The notes: a model not told the origin generated them from the letters alone. Positions 24,775 through 36,352 are shown, counted from the first letter of the stretch. The stretch: DNA of 64,000 nt from Parietaria judaica (GCA_954871525.1 OX940870.1:7905501-7969500); one strand, 5' to 3'. Translations and numbers: made by a program.

Positions 24775-25722
24775 GTGTGTGTGTGTGTGTATATATTAGA
24801 ATGCTGTCATCTCGGAGGAGTATCTACGGTGTACTCAGTGAATTGTAACATCCTAAAGAAATTAGGTTAAGTACATTAACTATGTTTCAATATTACAACG
24901 ACAACATCTAAGTAAATAAAGGACAAAGATAAGAAAAACAACAGTATTAGTAAAAATGAAATGTGATTCATAATTTCTAAGAATAAAAATGAAATGTGAT
25001 TCATAATTTCTAAGAATAAATTTCTATATTATGTATAATTGGAAGCAGCTATCCCTTTGGATAAAAGATATAACTTGTAACCTATTCAATTTTAGAAGCA
25101 TTTGTCGTTATCCTTAACCATTTTTTCTAGTTTCCTAAGAATGGCTAAATTTTATATGCAGTTCATTAGACGGGAATCAAATTGGATTTCGTTGCAATTA
25201 GGTTTGAACTATTTCACCCATATATATTGTAGCCTTACACTATTTTCTCATGCTGTTTTTGCAGATGATCACGCTCGGAGGAGACGCAGAACTTGAGCTA
25301 GTTGACTCATTAGATCCTTTCTCCGAGGGAGTTGTATTCAGTGTAAGACCTCCGAAGAAGAGCTGGAAGAATATCGCAAACTTATCCGGCGGTGAAAAGG
25401 TTCATCTCTTCATCTACACACACGTATATTCATTAGCTTCAATTTCTGATGTCTATATTTTCTTGTTCCAGACTCTGAGCTCACTAGCTCTTGTTTTTGC
25501 ACTCCATCACTACAAGCCTACGCCGCTTTATGTAATGGACGAAATCGACGCTGCGTTGGGTATGTTTTCTGACTTCACGAAACCTAAAATACGTTAATCA
25601 GTAACCACTACACTGCCCCCTCCCGCGCTCATGTCTGATTCTGATGCAGATTTCAAGAACGTTTCGATTGTGGGACACTACGTGAAGGACCGAACAAAAG
25701 ACGCACAGTTCATTATTATAAG
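17617..25722 (+). CDS. SMC4: SMC4 condensin subunit, frameshifted in exon 7 and lacking its last exon
   Basis: SMC4 is the ATPase that with SMC2 forms the core of condensin and compacts mitotic chromosomes. Twenty-seven exons read in frame: 17617-17763, 17868-17957, 18080-18181, 18376-18552, 18626-18756, 18897-18975, 19058-19216, 19305-19380, 19473-19601, 19682-19826, 19945-20075, 20778-20930, 21025-21214, 21723-21856, 22041-22199, 22293-22601, 22684-22860, 23337-23420, 23507-23716, 23813-23902, 23992-24113, 24200-24355, 24430-24537, 24628-24688, 25265-25399, 25472-25559, 25650-25722. They encode about 1205 residues against about 1240 in plant SMC4. Walker A GPNGSGKSN (residue 56 on), two coiled coils, the hinge (about 556-700), LSGGEK (about 1146) and Walker B VMDEIDAAL (about 1172) are present. 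An in-frame TGA at 17608 precedes the ATG. Exon 7 has one extra base (AAAA at 19157-19160), creating TGA at 19166. The last intron has a normal donor, but no terminal exon follows. Intron 23 starts GC. Either a recent pseudogene or an assembly error. Confidence 0.85.
20259..20724. mobile_element. MITE in SMC4 intron 11
   Basis: The left end AGTAATTGACAGTAAT and the right end (reverse complement AGTAATTGATAGTGAT) form inverted repeats that extend inward through CCCCCGG and TTTTTGGCAGCAAT/TTTTGGCAGAAAT for over 100 bp. No coding sequence or exact target duplication is seen. It accounts for most of the unusually long intron 11 (20076-20777). Confidence 0.6.
24701..24796. repeat. Compound (CT)n(AT)n(GT)n microsatellite in SMC4 intron 24
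   Basis: Successive pure CT, AT and GT dinucleotide tracts occupy the start of the intron, 12 bp after the donor site. Confidence 0.9.
24952..25017. repeat. Perfect 33-bp tandem duplication
   Basis: The unit beginning AAAAATGAAATGTGATTC occurs twice without a mismatch (24952-24984 and 24985-25017) within SMC4 intron 24. Confidence 0.9.
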
Positions 25723-25829
25723 GTAGGTCAATGTCCACAGCCATTATCGTCGCCTTAATCATATTTAGTCAGACATTAATCAGTTTACGTGATTTATGCG
25801 GATCAACGAGATAGTTACCAAACATAATT

Positions 25830-26890
25830 CGGTAAGCAATAAAGAGACACACAATTTTTTGATAACGCAGTTCGATACCTATCTGCTTCTGCGGGGCCCT
25901 CACACAGATTAATCACCAATAAAGTTTACATGCACCAATTACTAGGTAAGTAAAATAGCTAAAGAAAAAATGCTCCCCCTGAAGCTACAGCCTGCTACAC
26001 AGCGGTAACACAACTTGGTCTGGAAATAGTGATCGAGTCCCGACTTGTGACGGTGGTCACTTCCCTCCTAGAAGTCGGACTCAGCAAGATCCCATTGCTA
26101 TAATCGACTAGGCCTGAATCCCTCAGTATCGTTCTTTGAACACGGTCAACACCTCCTCCCGAGGATTTAAGTTTGAGCTACGACTTGTGACCGTGGTCAC
26201 CTCCCTTATGGAATCGAACTCAGCAAGATCCCCTTGCTATTGTCGACGTACGACTGAAACCTTCGGTCCGCTCCCGAGGCACGATGTTCGATGATAAAAC
26301 ACCGTTCTGTGAAAGCTGATAACCTTGATGATATTGACGGCAAGGTTAAACTCTGAAGAGACAACGTGAAACTTATCTATGCAACGTGCAGACCTTGTGT
26401 AGCGTCCCTTCGAATGTTCTTGACGAACAACAAGCTTGGTCTTGTGGATGACGTGAAAACCGCAAGCTTGATTTTGGGTTGTATATGGAGAACAACCTTC
26501 GTGAGCTCTCTGTGAATTTTCTATGGACTTTAGGCTTAAAGAACCGAGGAAGAAGGCAGCTAATAAAAAGTATTTAATAGGTCAAATTCGTAGCTCCCTT
26601 TTCCCCTTAAAATAGCAACTAATTCCCAAGATTTAAGTAATAATAAATATAAATATATATAATTAATCTTGGAAATAAATCACTAAATGATTAGAGTCAA
26701 TCTAGAGAGAATATACGCTCAAATTTGTTGAAGAAAATCGTATAAACTTTCCATGAAATTCGCAACAACCTGAGACGATTTCGACTGCATGATGTAACTG
26801 TAGTTACGACTGTAGTTGGCAATGTTTCAGTTGTAGTCACCAAAAATAGCTAACATAAGAAATAAAAGCAGAACTTGTTTCTTCAATAAT
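25830..26890. repeat. LTR-like repeat after the last SMC4 exon
   Basis: The block begins near AAGAGACACACAATTTTTTG and contains GCGGGGCCCTCACACAGATT, sequences typical of plant LTR or non-autonomous LTR elements. Two imperfect copies of a roughly 130-bp unit, each with CGACTTGTGACSGTGGTCAC and CAGCAAGATCCC, lie around 26039-26130 and 26180-26260. Boundaries are uncertain. It occupies the place where the SMC4 terminal exon is expected. Confidence 0.4.
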
Positions 26891-28018
26891 ATTTCATTTA
26901 TGATTGTAGGCCCCGACGTCCCGTATCCATTAGGGTAAGAGCTCGTGCACAAGTATTTACCGCTTGAGTACGCGGAGTGAAAAAATTACAAACAAGATCA
27001 GATTCTGGTGCGTCGTGCATGTGATGTGACCATCATGTCAGGTAGTTGGACCGTACCGACGGATATGTCGATCTAAAACATCATGGCATTCTCCACCGGG
27101 AAGACGGTGTTTGTCAAATCGATCAACGCCTTCGCGTACTAAAAAAACTCAGACTATCTTTTCAAGATGTTTAGCGAAGTTATCGAGAAGACCGGGGCAC
27201 ACAATGTTTTGCAAATTGTGACAGACAACGTCGTGGCTTATGTTAAAGCCGGCAAAGAAATAATGAGAAAGTACGACTTGTACGGGACATTGTTTGCCGC
27301 TCACCGCATCGATTTGATGTTTGAAGATATCGATAAGAGGAAAAGCATTTAAGAGCCAGTGATGTCGTGCAAACTCATCACCAAATTCATTTACAACCAA
27401 GGTAGTGTGCTCGACATGAGAAAATCCTGTAAAGGTGAGGTATTCTGTCAAGGGGTGACAAGCTTTACGAAAAACTATCTTTCTCTGAAGAGCTTACAGG
27501 AGAAGAAGACTGAGTTACGAGAGGTGTTCTTATCTGAGTGGTGGGTAGAATCTTGTTCAAATATCTAAGGGAATGTAAAGCAACATAGACGTTGTTGTTG
27601 GATATTTTTTTTTTTGAATCCGTTGACCTAGCCATTGTGATCTTCACCCCCACGTACGTGACTCTCTGTTTCATTTAGACTGAGATGCATCCTACACTCG
27701 GGATAGTCTATCGTTTGTTCGAAATCATGAAGCATGAACGGAGACAGATTCTGAGGAAGCAATAGGCTATCGACATTTTGGTTGCATACTGCAACCCATT
27801 TCTTGAGTCATAGACTCTCGTACTAGAGTGATATTGAGAGGCCAGCCGATGCCATCGCGAAGGTCACGCAAGTATCCACGATCGCTTGTTTTCCCGTGGA
27901 GACATGACACATCTCCCAGAAGAGGTAACTTATAGATTGCATAGTTTCATTTCTTGTGATTAAACAAAATTTAATTACTTGCTTTTATGTACTGTAGTGT
28001 GTACTGTTTCGTGACACT

Positions 28019-29068
28019 TAGGGTCCGTTTGTTTACATTAAGATTAAGACGTCTGAATCTGAATGCACATCTGAATAATAAGATGTGACATCTGAATCTG
28101 AATGACACATAATTAAGTGTGTTTGTTTTTTAAGATATGAATGCAGATCTGAGTACATTTTTCTTGTAAAACTTTAATTTTACTATACACCTTTATATAT
28201 ACGGTTATTTTTAATACTGTTAATTTAAATTTTAATTTAAAATAATTTATTAATAATATCCATTTATTTTATTTTTCATGAAAATTCCATTGAAAATATT
28301 TTAGGATAACATATAAATATAATAAATTTTTCAAACTTTATTTGAAAATTTGTACACTATAAAAAATCATATCATCTATTAAATTATTTATGGTAATTGA
28401 TTATATGTAAATTTATTATAATGATTATTTAATTTATTATGTTAATATATTTAGAAATATGTAAATTTAAACGTAAATATATATATATATATATACATAT
28501 CCATTAAAAAAATGTAATATATAAACTAATTTATATATTATAAGTTATAACTTTTAATTACGAATTCTTAATAATTTTCTTACTTAATATATTTTTTAAA
28601 CGTAAAATATTTTTATTATATTAAGAAATTTGGAAACATGTAAATTTAAACGTATATACATATATATCAATTAAAAAAACATAAATATATATAAGCTAAT
28701 TGATATATTAGATAACTTTTAATTACAAATTCCTAATTATTTTTTATTTTAATATTTTTTAAAAAAATTTATATATATTTTCGAAACTTTTTTTTTAAGC
28801 GTCAAAACTATACCTTCCCACCTATCATTGGATTCATCTCGTCGTAAGTTTTCCAACGGTATATCATATGAGTCAATCCGATGCTCGGTTTAAGAATTAT
28901 GGAGTTTTAAAGTTTCAAATAGGAGAGAGAAAAATAAATTTGGAGAGAGCATATGATGAGAATGAGATAGAGCTGGGGGCGGCGACGTCGCGACCTGTCG
29001 CGGCTTGGTTGCCGAAAATCGCGAAGTGTGGCGTCGCGGCGTTTCCGGTCGCGATGGGTCGCGACTTG

Positions 29069-29105
<37 letters not shown>

Positions 29106-29453
29106 CTGAGACGGAAAGAGGCAGAGAGAAAGAGAGAGAGAGAGAGAAAGAGAGAGTCGCGAATCATCGCGACTTGGTCGTCGGAATCGCGACCCATCGC
29201 GACGGGGAGGAACGAGTCGCGACGCATCGCGATCAACCCCATCTCGTCGCCATTCCCAGCTCTAGAATCAGATAACGTGATATACCAAATTTGAGCTCTT
29301 AATGGATAAGACTTTGGTGTAGATCTGACCGAATAAGTGGCTATTCAGATCCATTAAGATGTTCAACAAGCAAAAAATAGATGTACTTAATGACTCTAAA
29401 TCTGACCCATTAAGATTAAGAGGTTCATTAAGTGCAAGCAAATACAGCCTTAG
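28019..29453. mobile_element. Non-autonomous hAT-like element
   Basis: The left end TAGGGTCCGTTTGTTTAC and the right end (reverse complement TAAGGCTGTATTTGCTTG) are imperfect inverted termini. Both ends carry ATTAAGATTAAGA and subterminal CTGAATCTGAAT or ATCTGAATAG repeats. The interior is AT-rich and non-coding. A clean 8-bp duplication is not seen. The MITE at 28968-29264 is nested inside it. Confidence 0.5.
28968..29264. mobile_element. hAT-type MITE with TCGCGA array (copy 2)
   Basis: The termini TAGAGCTGGGGGCGGCGACG and the reverse complement of TAGAGCTGGGAATGGCGACG match closely. The flanks GAATGAGA (28960-28967) and GAATCAGA (29265-29272) are an 8-bp duplication with one mismatch. It contains ten TCGCGA hexamers, several within ATCGCGAC or GTCGCGAC, and a GAGA-rich core (29079-29156). 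Size and layout match copy 1 at 4744-5038. The Arg/Glu-rich open frame across it is an artefact of this composition. Confidence 0.85.
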
Positions 29454-29562
29454 AGTCCATTGCGTGAGCGGGCAGTAGTGGCCGCACGAAATACTCTAGC
29501 ACTTGTTCAATATAATTCAAAGAGCATTAAATATACTAAGTTTTTATAAACATGGTTTGAAG

Positions 29563-30048
29563 CAAGGTTTAACTTACCGAATTTGTCGATAAATCGTTTT
29601 CCGTTTTCGATGGATTTTTTGATATCTTACCGATTAACCGACGGAAAACTTATAATACTGTAACTTGCCGATTACCGACATTTTTCGATGATTATCGACA
29701 CTTTTCGATAATTTTCGACGGAAAACTTATGAAATATATTTTTAGCTTATATTTACTAAGTTTGTAATATTGATAAAATATTAAAATGCCAAAAAATAAA
29801 ATAATTTCATACTCAAACACAGATAAATAAAATATAATCTCACTCTCACATATGTATATACTCAAAACAAAATCATCGAAAAATACAAAAATTATTGAAA
29901 AGTATCATATTTTTGTTATTTTTCAAGATGTTTGTCGATTTTCAACAAAAATCATGGAAAAGTTCTGGCATAGTCTTCTTACCGATGGATACCGGTAAGA
30001 CGGATAATCGAGGATTATCGAAGATAATCGTTGAAAAGTCGAACCTTG
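29563..30048. mobile_element. Terminal-inverted-repeat element, CAAGGTT family
   Basis: The element starts CAAGGTTTAACTTACCG and ends GTCGAACCTTG. It is flanked by GTTTGAAG (29555-29562) and GTTCGAAG (30049-30056), an 8-bp duplication with one mismatch. Both arms are full of TCGATAA/TCGATTT motifs. It is non-coding and interrupts the hAT relic between its catalytic and dimerisation parts. A fragment of the same family lies at 346-560. Confidence 0.7.
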
Positions 30049-30336
30049 GTTCGAAGTACTAACTTCGTTTTTTATTTGCAGCTGAATGGTGGAATCTCTT
30101 TGGAAACTCATGCCCGACGTTCCAAAAGCTAGTGTTTAGGATCTTGTTGAAGACCGTTTCAGCTTCCGCTTGTGAGATAAATTGTAGCATGTTTGCCTTG
30201 CTCCACAGTAGAAAAAAAATCCCTTAAAAATTAAAATGTTTGACTCTCGTTTATTATGCTATTCAATTCATGTCGCCGTCAGTTTTTTATTGTTTGTGTT
30301 TCTTTTTTTTTTTTGAGAGAAACAAGCCTTCATATA

Positions 30337-33300
30337 TTAAGTTGTAGGAATGAAATCCTTACAAACATCGGCAACCAGCCAATTAGGACAACACAAACAC
30401 CAGAAATCCATAGACAAAAAGGTGAGCCGAGCTCTCGCGAGAGTGTTAGCCACTCCGTTACAACATCTCGGGACCCAACGACAAGCTACGTTATCACCTA
30501 CCGATCGAGACATGAACTTAATATCCTCCAAAAATTGGGCCTTGGATGCCTCTAAACACCCCGCCTTGAACAAGGTTTGTAGCGCGAAGACAATCCGATT
30601 CCACGACTGAAATCTTCCAGTCCCGCTGCTGGACGAATTGAATCCCCCTCCGGATAGCTAGACACTCCGCTGTCAATACTGAATCAACATCTTCCATCAA
30701 CGAGGCAGCCACTCCCAAAACCGACCCCCGAGAGTCCCTAACTACAGCGCCAACAGCAGCTCGTCTCGTCGTTTCGTCCCACGCCGCATCGACATTAAGT
30801 TTGTGACCACCATCCTCGGCACCACTCCACGCTTCCGACCTCTTTATCCGGTCCGCTACCTCCTTCCCCCCGACCTTAGCGCATGCTTTGAACCTAGAAA
30901 ACCAGCAAGCAACCTCACCCACCCACACAGCAGGTGTTTTGGCGCGATTTTCAAACAAGCGTTGATTGCGATCAGCCCAGGAGGCCCAAAGAAGCCCACT
31001 AAACAGTTCTAAATCCGTGTCTGACAGGACCTCTAGGGCCCGAAAGCATAATTCCCTGAAAGGGACCGCTCCCGTCTTTTCTACCCATCGATGTAGCAAG
31101 GAGGATCTCCAAATGGCTTGGGCCCTCCCGCATCCCCAAACGGCGTGGAGAGCGTCCTCTGGGAGGGCTCCGCAAAAGCTACAAAACGGAAGACAACTAA
31201 TCCTTCGAGCCCGGAGAGCGCCATACGTCGGGAGAGCCTCAAACCAAGCCCTCCACACAAGATGTTTAACCTTCTGTGGAATATTGAGACTCCACATCCT
31301 CCTCCACCATCTTGGTTCAAGACTAGTCGACCCCGAAGGACCACCATTTGTCTCCGATCTTGCGAGTCGGTACCCCGACCGTACCGTGTACACCCCGTCT
31401 TCTTCGAAATGCCAAACAAGTCGGTCTTGGCTCTTCTCCACTCCTATAGGAATGCACATAATCGCCTTTGCGTCATAAGGAGACATTACCGCCTCAATTA
31501 ATTCTTTTTTCCATCCCTCCGGGGCCATAAAATCGGCCACCCTCCACGGGAAGCCATCATTCGGTTCCTCCGACATCACCGTGAACGCCCCTGCTCTCGG
31601 GATCCACGGTTGTTGGAATGCTCTCAAATTCCCCTCACCGACTTGCCAACGGATGCCTTTCCGCACCAAGTCCCGCCCCCAACACAGGCTCTTGCAAAGG
31701 AAAGAGAAGTGACCTTTGCAATCAATTTCCAACACCGAAGAATGCGGAAAATATTTCGCTTTAAACACCCGGGCCAACAGACAAGAAGGATGTTGGATAA
31801 TACGCCATGTGAGTCGACCAAGAAGGGCTCGGTTAAAGTCCCCGAGGTCTTTGAACCCGAGACCTCCCTCCGCCTTTGGCTTTACGAGGAGCTCCCACCG
31901 CTTCCAATGTAACTTCCGCCGGTCCTCTGAACCTCCCCACCAAAACCTAGCAGTTATCCCGTGAAGCTTTTGGATGGTCCTTGCCGGGAGTCGAAAAAGG
32001 CCCATTATGTAAGTAGGGATAGCTTGGACAACCGCTTTCACTAAGACCTCCCGCCCCCCCGCCGAGAATAATCTGGCTTTCCACGTCCGAAGGTGCTTTT
32101 GGACTCGACTTGTGATCATGCTAAATGCCGCTCCTTTGTTTCGCCCCACATTGACCGGTAGGCCTAGATATGACACGAGATCTTCCACGCCTTGAATGTT
32201 GAGCAACTGGGAGAAGCGGTCGGCCTTCTCCGGTGAGATATTGTTCGAACAACTCATGATGGATTTCTCCAAGTTAACCATTTGCCCCGAACATTTCTCA
32301 TATATCGACAATAGGCCACTAATGGCATTGCAACAATCCTAGCTCGCCTCACAAAATAGGATGCTATCGTCCGCAAAAAGCAGGTGTGACACCGGAGGGG
32401 CCAAAGGCCGACAAGCGAACCCCCGCAAGAGCCCAAGCCTTTCTTGACCCCGAACTAGGGCCGAGAAGCCTTCAGCGCACACAAGGAATAAGTACGGGGA
32501 GAGAGGGCATCCTTGGCGAAGCCCTCTTTGCGGTACAAAGGACCCCCCGACTCTCCCGTTGATGACCACGGAGAGTACCGATGTCGAAATACAGTCTCGC
32601 ACGACAGATAACACTCGCTGCCCGAACCCCATTCTCCTAAGCATCGCACAGACGAAGTCCCACTCAACGCGGTCATAAGCTTTACTCATATCAAATTTGA
32701 GGGCGAGCGCTCCTTTTTTCCGGTTCGGAAGCCTCTTGATAGAATGTAAGAGCTCAAAAGCAATAGCGGCATTGTCCGTGATTAATCTCCCGGGAACAAA
32801 CGCGCTCTGGGATTCAGATATAACAGAGGAAAGCGCCCCTTTGATACGGTTCGCCACCACCTTTGTAACGATTTTCAGAAGAACGTTACACAAACTGATC
32901 GGCCGAAAATCTTGAACTCTTGTCGGGTTCTTGATTTTGGGAATTAGAACAATGTTCGTGGCGTTCCACCCCCTCGCACTAGATCGTCCGTTAAGGATAT
33001 CCAAGCACTCCTTCTTGACCTCCGGGCCCACCGTCTCCCAAAATTTTTGAAAGAAGATGGCATGGAATCCGTCTGGTCCCGGGGCCTTCCGAGGCCCCAT
33101 TGCATGGAGAGCTGCTTCCACCTCCTCACCGGAGAAGGCTTCCTCAGTGGACTCTCGATGGTGAGCCGATATCGAGTTTACATCCTCTTTTAGGATCGTC
33201 CGAAAATCATCTTCCGTCGCTCCATTGGACCTGAAGATGTTCACAAAGTACCTCTCGAACACCCCCCTAACCCCCGCATCTGAGGTAACCCACGTCCCAT

Positions 33301-34456
33301 CTTCACGTAAAATACCTCGGATGGCGTTTTGGGCCTTTCTGCGGACTGCTCTAGCGTGAAAATAGGCTGTGTTCTTATCCCCGTCACGGAGCCAATCCGC
33401 CCTCGCACGTTGCTTCCAATAGTAATCCTCAACCAGAATAAGGGAATCCCGTTCCGCGCTCAGTCGTTTCAAGACGGAATTGCTGCCCGGTTTTCCAATC
33501 TCCGAATGGGCCTGCTCAATCTGCTCCGAGAGCTGCTTAATCCTCCGATCTCGATGACCAAAAACTGACCGCGCCCAAGATCGCAACTCCAATCTGCACC
33601 CCGACAGAGCCGCCACACAGCCCATGCCCCTCTCTCTACCCCTGGCCGTTGACCATGCCTTCTTGACAATTGATTCACATCCTCCATCAAGGATCCACGC
33701 CGGCTCAAACGCCCACCTGTTTGACCTTGGATTTCGACCTTGTGGATTAGGGGCTTCTGAGATCGTATCGATGATGATGGCTCGATGATCCGAACCCCAG
33801 AAGCCGAGAACCTTCACCGACCCCGCTGGATAGAGGAGTTTCCACGCTGAATTGGCGCACGCTCGGTCAAGTCTACTCTGAACATTGTCATGCCCACTCT
33901 GCATATTGCTCCACGTAAAAACCTCCCCCTGAAAGCCAAGATCCATCAGCTCACAAGCCTCCAGAGCATCTGCAAAAGCCTCCATATTTGTGGGTCGACG
34001 CCTTGCCCTACTCAGATGTTCAAACTCAAACAAGACTTCATTGAAATCTCCCCCACATAGCCACGGGCTTCCGTCTCCGTTGTGAATCCGCTTAAGGAGC
34101 TCCCACATAAGATGGCGTGAGGCTTCAACCGGTTCCCCATAGATACCTGTAAATCTTGAGCTGGTACCATTCTCATCACAAACAGAGGCGTCAATATACC
34201 TAGGACTATAACTCCGGATGTTAACAACGATCGATTCATTCCAAAGGAGGTGCAAGCCCCCGCTTAATCCGGCAGCACTCACACCGAACCCGTTGGCGAA
34301 ACCAACCCTCCACTCCAGCTTGTCAATACTGCTCCCTCTTAATTTCGTTTCCGAGATAAAGAGCAAGTCCGGTCTGTGGTCGCGGACAAGTCTCCGCAAG
34401 CACCCCACCGCCCGGTGATTACACAATCCCCGGGCGTTCCAGCATAGTATTTTCAT
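30337..34456 (-). pseudogene. LINE ORF2: endonuclease, reverse transcriptase, RNase H
   Basis: The frame opens with ATG at 34456 and MKILCWNARG, the start of an APE-type endonuclease with GSDHRA near residue 230. The reverse transcriptase has KAPGPDGF, SKAYDRVEW and FADDS. A zinc-binding zf-RVT segment (FCSFCG) and a ribonuclease H domain (NVDAAW, AECLAI, ESDCLRA) follow. One in-frame TAG at 32339-32341, shortly after FADDS, breaks the otherwise open 3.9-kb frame. Near 30560 a one-base shift moves the end of RNase H (FLEDIKFMS, WVPRCCNGVANTLA) to another frame that closes at 30337. ORF2 overlaps ORF1 by ATGA, a layout that allows reinitiation. The protein would nick target DNA and reverse-transcribe the LINE RNA; this copy cannot do so intact. 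Confidence 0.9.
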
Positions 34457-35600
34457 TGATACCGGACAGCCCGCCGGAGGCGTGCCGCCGATAATTCATG
34501 ACTTAAATCCAGAAACTCACCTTCATAAACTCTTCCCTCCGATACAAGCGCCTTCGTATGCACTTCACGATCCTCCGATTCTCCCATATCAGGTCCGCTG
34601 CATTTCGTGGAGGAATCAGGCTCCACCACCCTCGCCGCATTTGTCTCCCTTGAAGAAGCATGTTCGTGGCGACGTCTTTTAGTTCGATGCAGATTCAAAG
34701 ACCCATTCCTCTCGTCACTCTCAGACACGAGCTTAGCGTCTTGTGCTAGGGTCACATCATACTGGTTCTGCACTTTCAGATCGGTCTTGGGCTTTTGTCC
34801 ACCTTCCACAGCTTGGAGGAGAGCCATAGCTGATCCCAGCCTAGAGTCCCTCAAGCCCAAACTGAAGTTTGCATGCTCCTTAGATGCATGTGGAGGAGAG
34901 TGGGCTTTCCCAATGGGCTTAGACAAAATTTGTGGCCCACCTTGAGCCCTAGAAGACTCTGCCACCTCTCTTGGAGAGAGAGAAATTGATTCTCCTCCCT
35001 TAGAACCCAAAGAGGGAATCTCAGAGGCTCCTTTCTCGTTCACCTCCGTCGTCTGGCTGGTTTGGTAACAAGCACGCCTTCTTTCTGCCGTCTTCCCACT
35101 AGGAGCCAAAATATCCGCTCCAGACTGCGCAGGCTTTGAGGGAATCGAGGTTCGCTGAAGCCTTTCCTGGCCGTTGACTTCCAAGCGTTCCTCGATCGGA
35201 GCGTCAGGCGCCGGCGCGTGAGCATCCCCTTCTTTCCCGGCGAGGGGGTCTGGTTGGTGGAATTTCGCTCTCCCTCCATTAGAGAAGCATGTATCGACTT
35301 TGTTCCCCGCCAGAATCCATCCACCAAACATCGGGACCGAGACGATCCCTTCCTTGGCAATACAGGTATCCTCTATTCTGCTGCACGCCGGCGATTCATG
35401 CCCAAGAACCCCGCAGCGGTAGCAAAACGATCCAAGATTTTCGTATTTGGCTTGTATCCACAAGGGGGGCTGATCCTTCCTATCTAGAAAAAACCCGGCG
35501 AATAGAGGTTTTTTCACGTTGATTTCTGCTTTAAATCTCGCATAAGCTGCAAATTTAGCATCGCGTCCCGTTTTGCAATCGATTGCCACATAATGCCACA
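34453..35600 (-). pseudogene. LINE ORF1, zinc-knuckle RNA-binding protein, N-terminus missing
   Basis: On the minus strand this frame carries the C-terminal part of a plant LINE ORF1. A VAIDCKTG segment and KPLFAGFFL precede a CCHC zinc knuckle CYRCGVLGHESPAC, followed by a long polar region. The family's N-terminal DUF4283 domain and any ATG are absent, because the element is truncated; the open frame continues a little into AT-rich flanking DNA (to 35676). The TGA stop overlaps the ORF2 ATG. ORF1 proteins bind the LINE transcript to form the retrotransposition particle. Confidence 0.8.
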
Positions 35601-35620
35601 TAAATTTCACGGCATGTTGC

Positions 35621-36352
35621 AAGCCAACGGAAATATCGACGGAATAGTCGAAAAATAATTTTGTGTATTTCGACAATTTGTTTATATAAGTTTAAAATTA
35701 CTCAATATGCCATAAATAACTAAAAAATTACAATAATAATATGACATCATATTTATAGGTTAATTGTATTTATATAGAAATAAGAGCTATACTACTTATA
35801 AAAAATATAAATATATACTTACACGTATTAATAGATTATAATTGTTCAAGGAAATACCACATGCGGGGAACTTAAATCTATAGTTTCATTTGAGCTTTTA
35901 TTTTGTCATCCTCATGAGTTTCACGCCATTTGATTTTTTTCCGTCGTTTTCTATAGCACTTACACTTAGTTGTGTCCTGTTGTTTCTAATTTCATGTTGT
36001 TTATAATTATAATATCATACCGTTCCGGTTCTTGTGTTTCTCTAAACAGTGCTGTTTTATGTTACATGAAAATAAGATTCTGGGTTTTCTAAAATTTTCA
36101 TATATGAACTCAATTACATGTACTACCGACACGTATAATCAACAACATTTATCAATATATTAGAACAAGAATTCATACTCTCGAAAATCAATTACAAACT
36201 GAAATGCTAGGAAAATTATACGTGGGATTGAACGAAAAGGTATCAGACAATAGCACAAAAACGCACATGAAAAATCAAACGACGAAGAAATCAGAGCACA
36301 GTAGTAGTTACAAGAAAACAAGTCAGTCAATATTGTTGGACATTTTTTATCA
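35621..36352. other. Intergenic and 3' flank of the first receptor kinase
   Basis: AT-rich DNA with no gene. The part next to 36353 should include the 3' untranslated region of the kinase gene on the minus strand. Confidence 0.5.

Larger units (their letters stand above)
26985..30235 (+). pseudogene. hAT transposase relic (DUF659 and dimerisation domain), split by insertions
   Basis: From 27015 to 27560 the plus strand carries, across several stop codons and frame changes, a DUF659-type hAT transposase: TIMSGSWT, then AFSTGKTVFVKSIN, LQIVTDNVVAYVKAGKEI, HRIDLMFEDI, and LITKFIYNQ. More degenerate matches continue to about 27800. The C-terminal dimerisation region follows 2.3 kb later at 30082-30235 (EWWNLFGNSCP, then a SASACEIN motif), preceded by an AG acceptor. 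The gap is filled by younger elements at 28019-29453 and 29563-30048. The protein would have catalysed cut-and-paste transposition; it is now dead. Confidence 0.75.
30303..35620 (-). mobile_element. L1-type LINE retrotransposon, 5' truncated
   Basis: On the minus strand the element runs from a truncated ORF1 through a full ORF2 to a poly(A) tail, seen as poly(T) on the plus strand at 30303-30314. The composition turns sharply GC-richer inside these limits. The upstream edge near 35600-35620 falls within ORF1, as expected when reverse transcription stops early. A target duplication could not be identified. Confidence 0.85.

Noticed and set aside
28868..29275. 135-codon plus-strand open frame, rich in Arg and Glu
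   Set aside because: It is produced by the GAGA core and TCGCGA repeats of the MITE at 28968-29264; no domain and no homologous gene structure.
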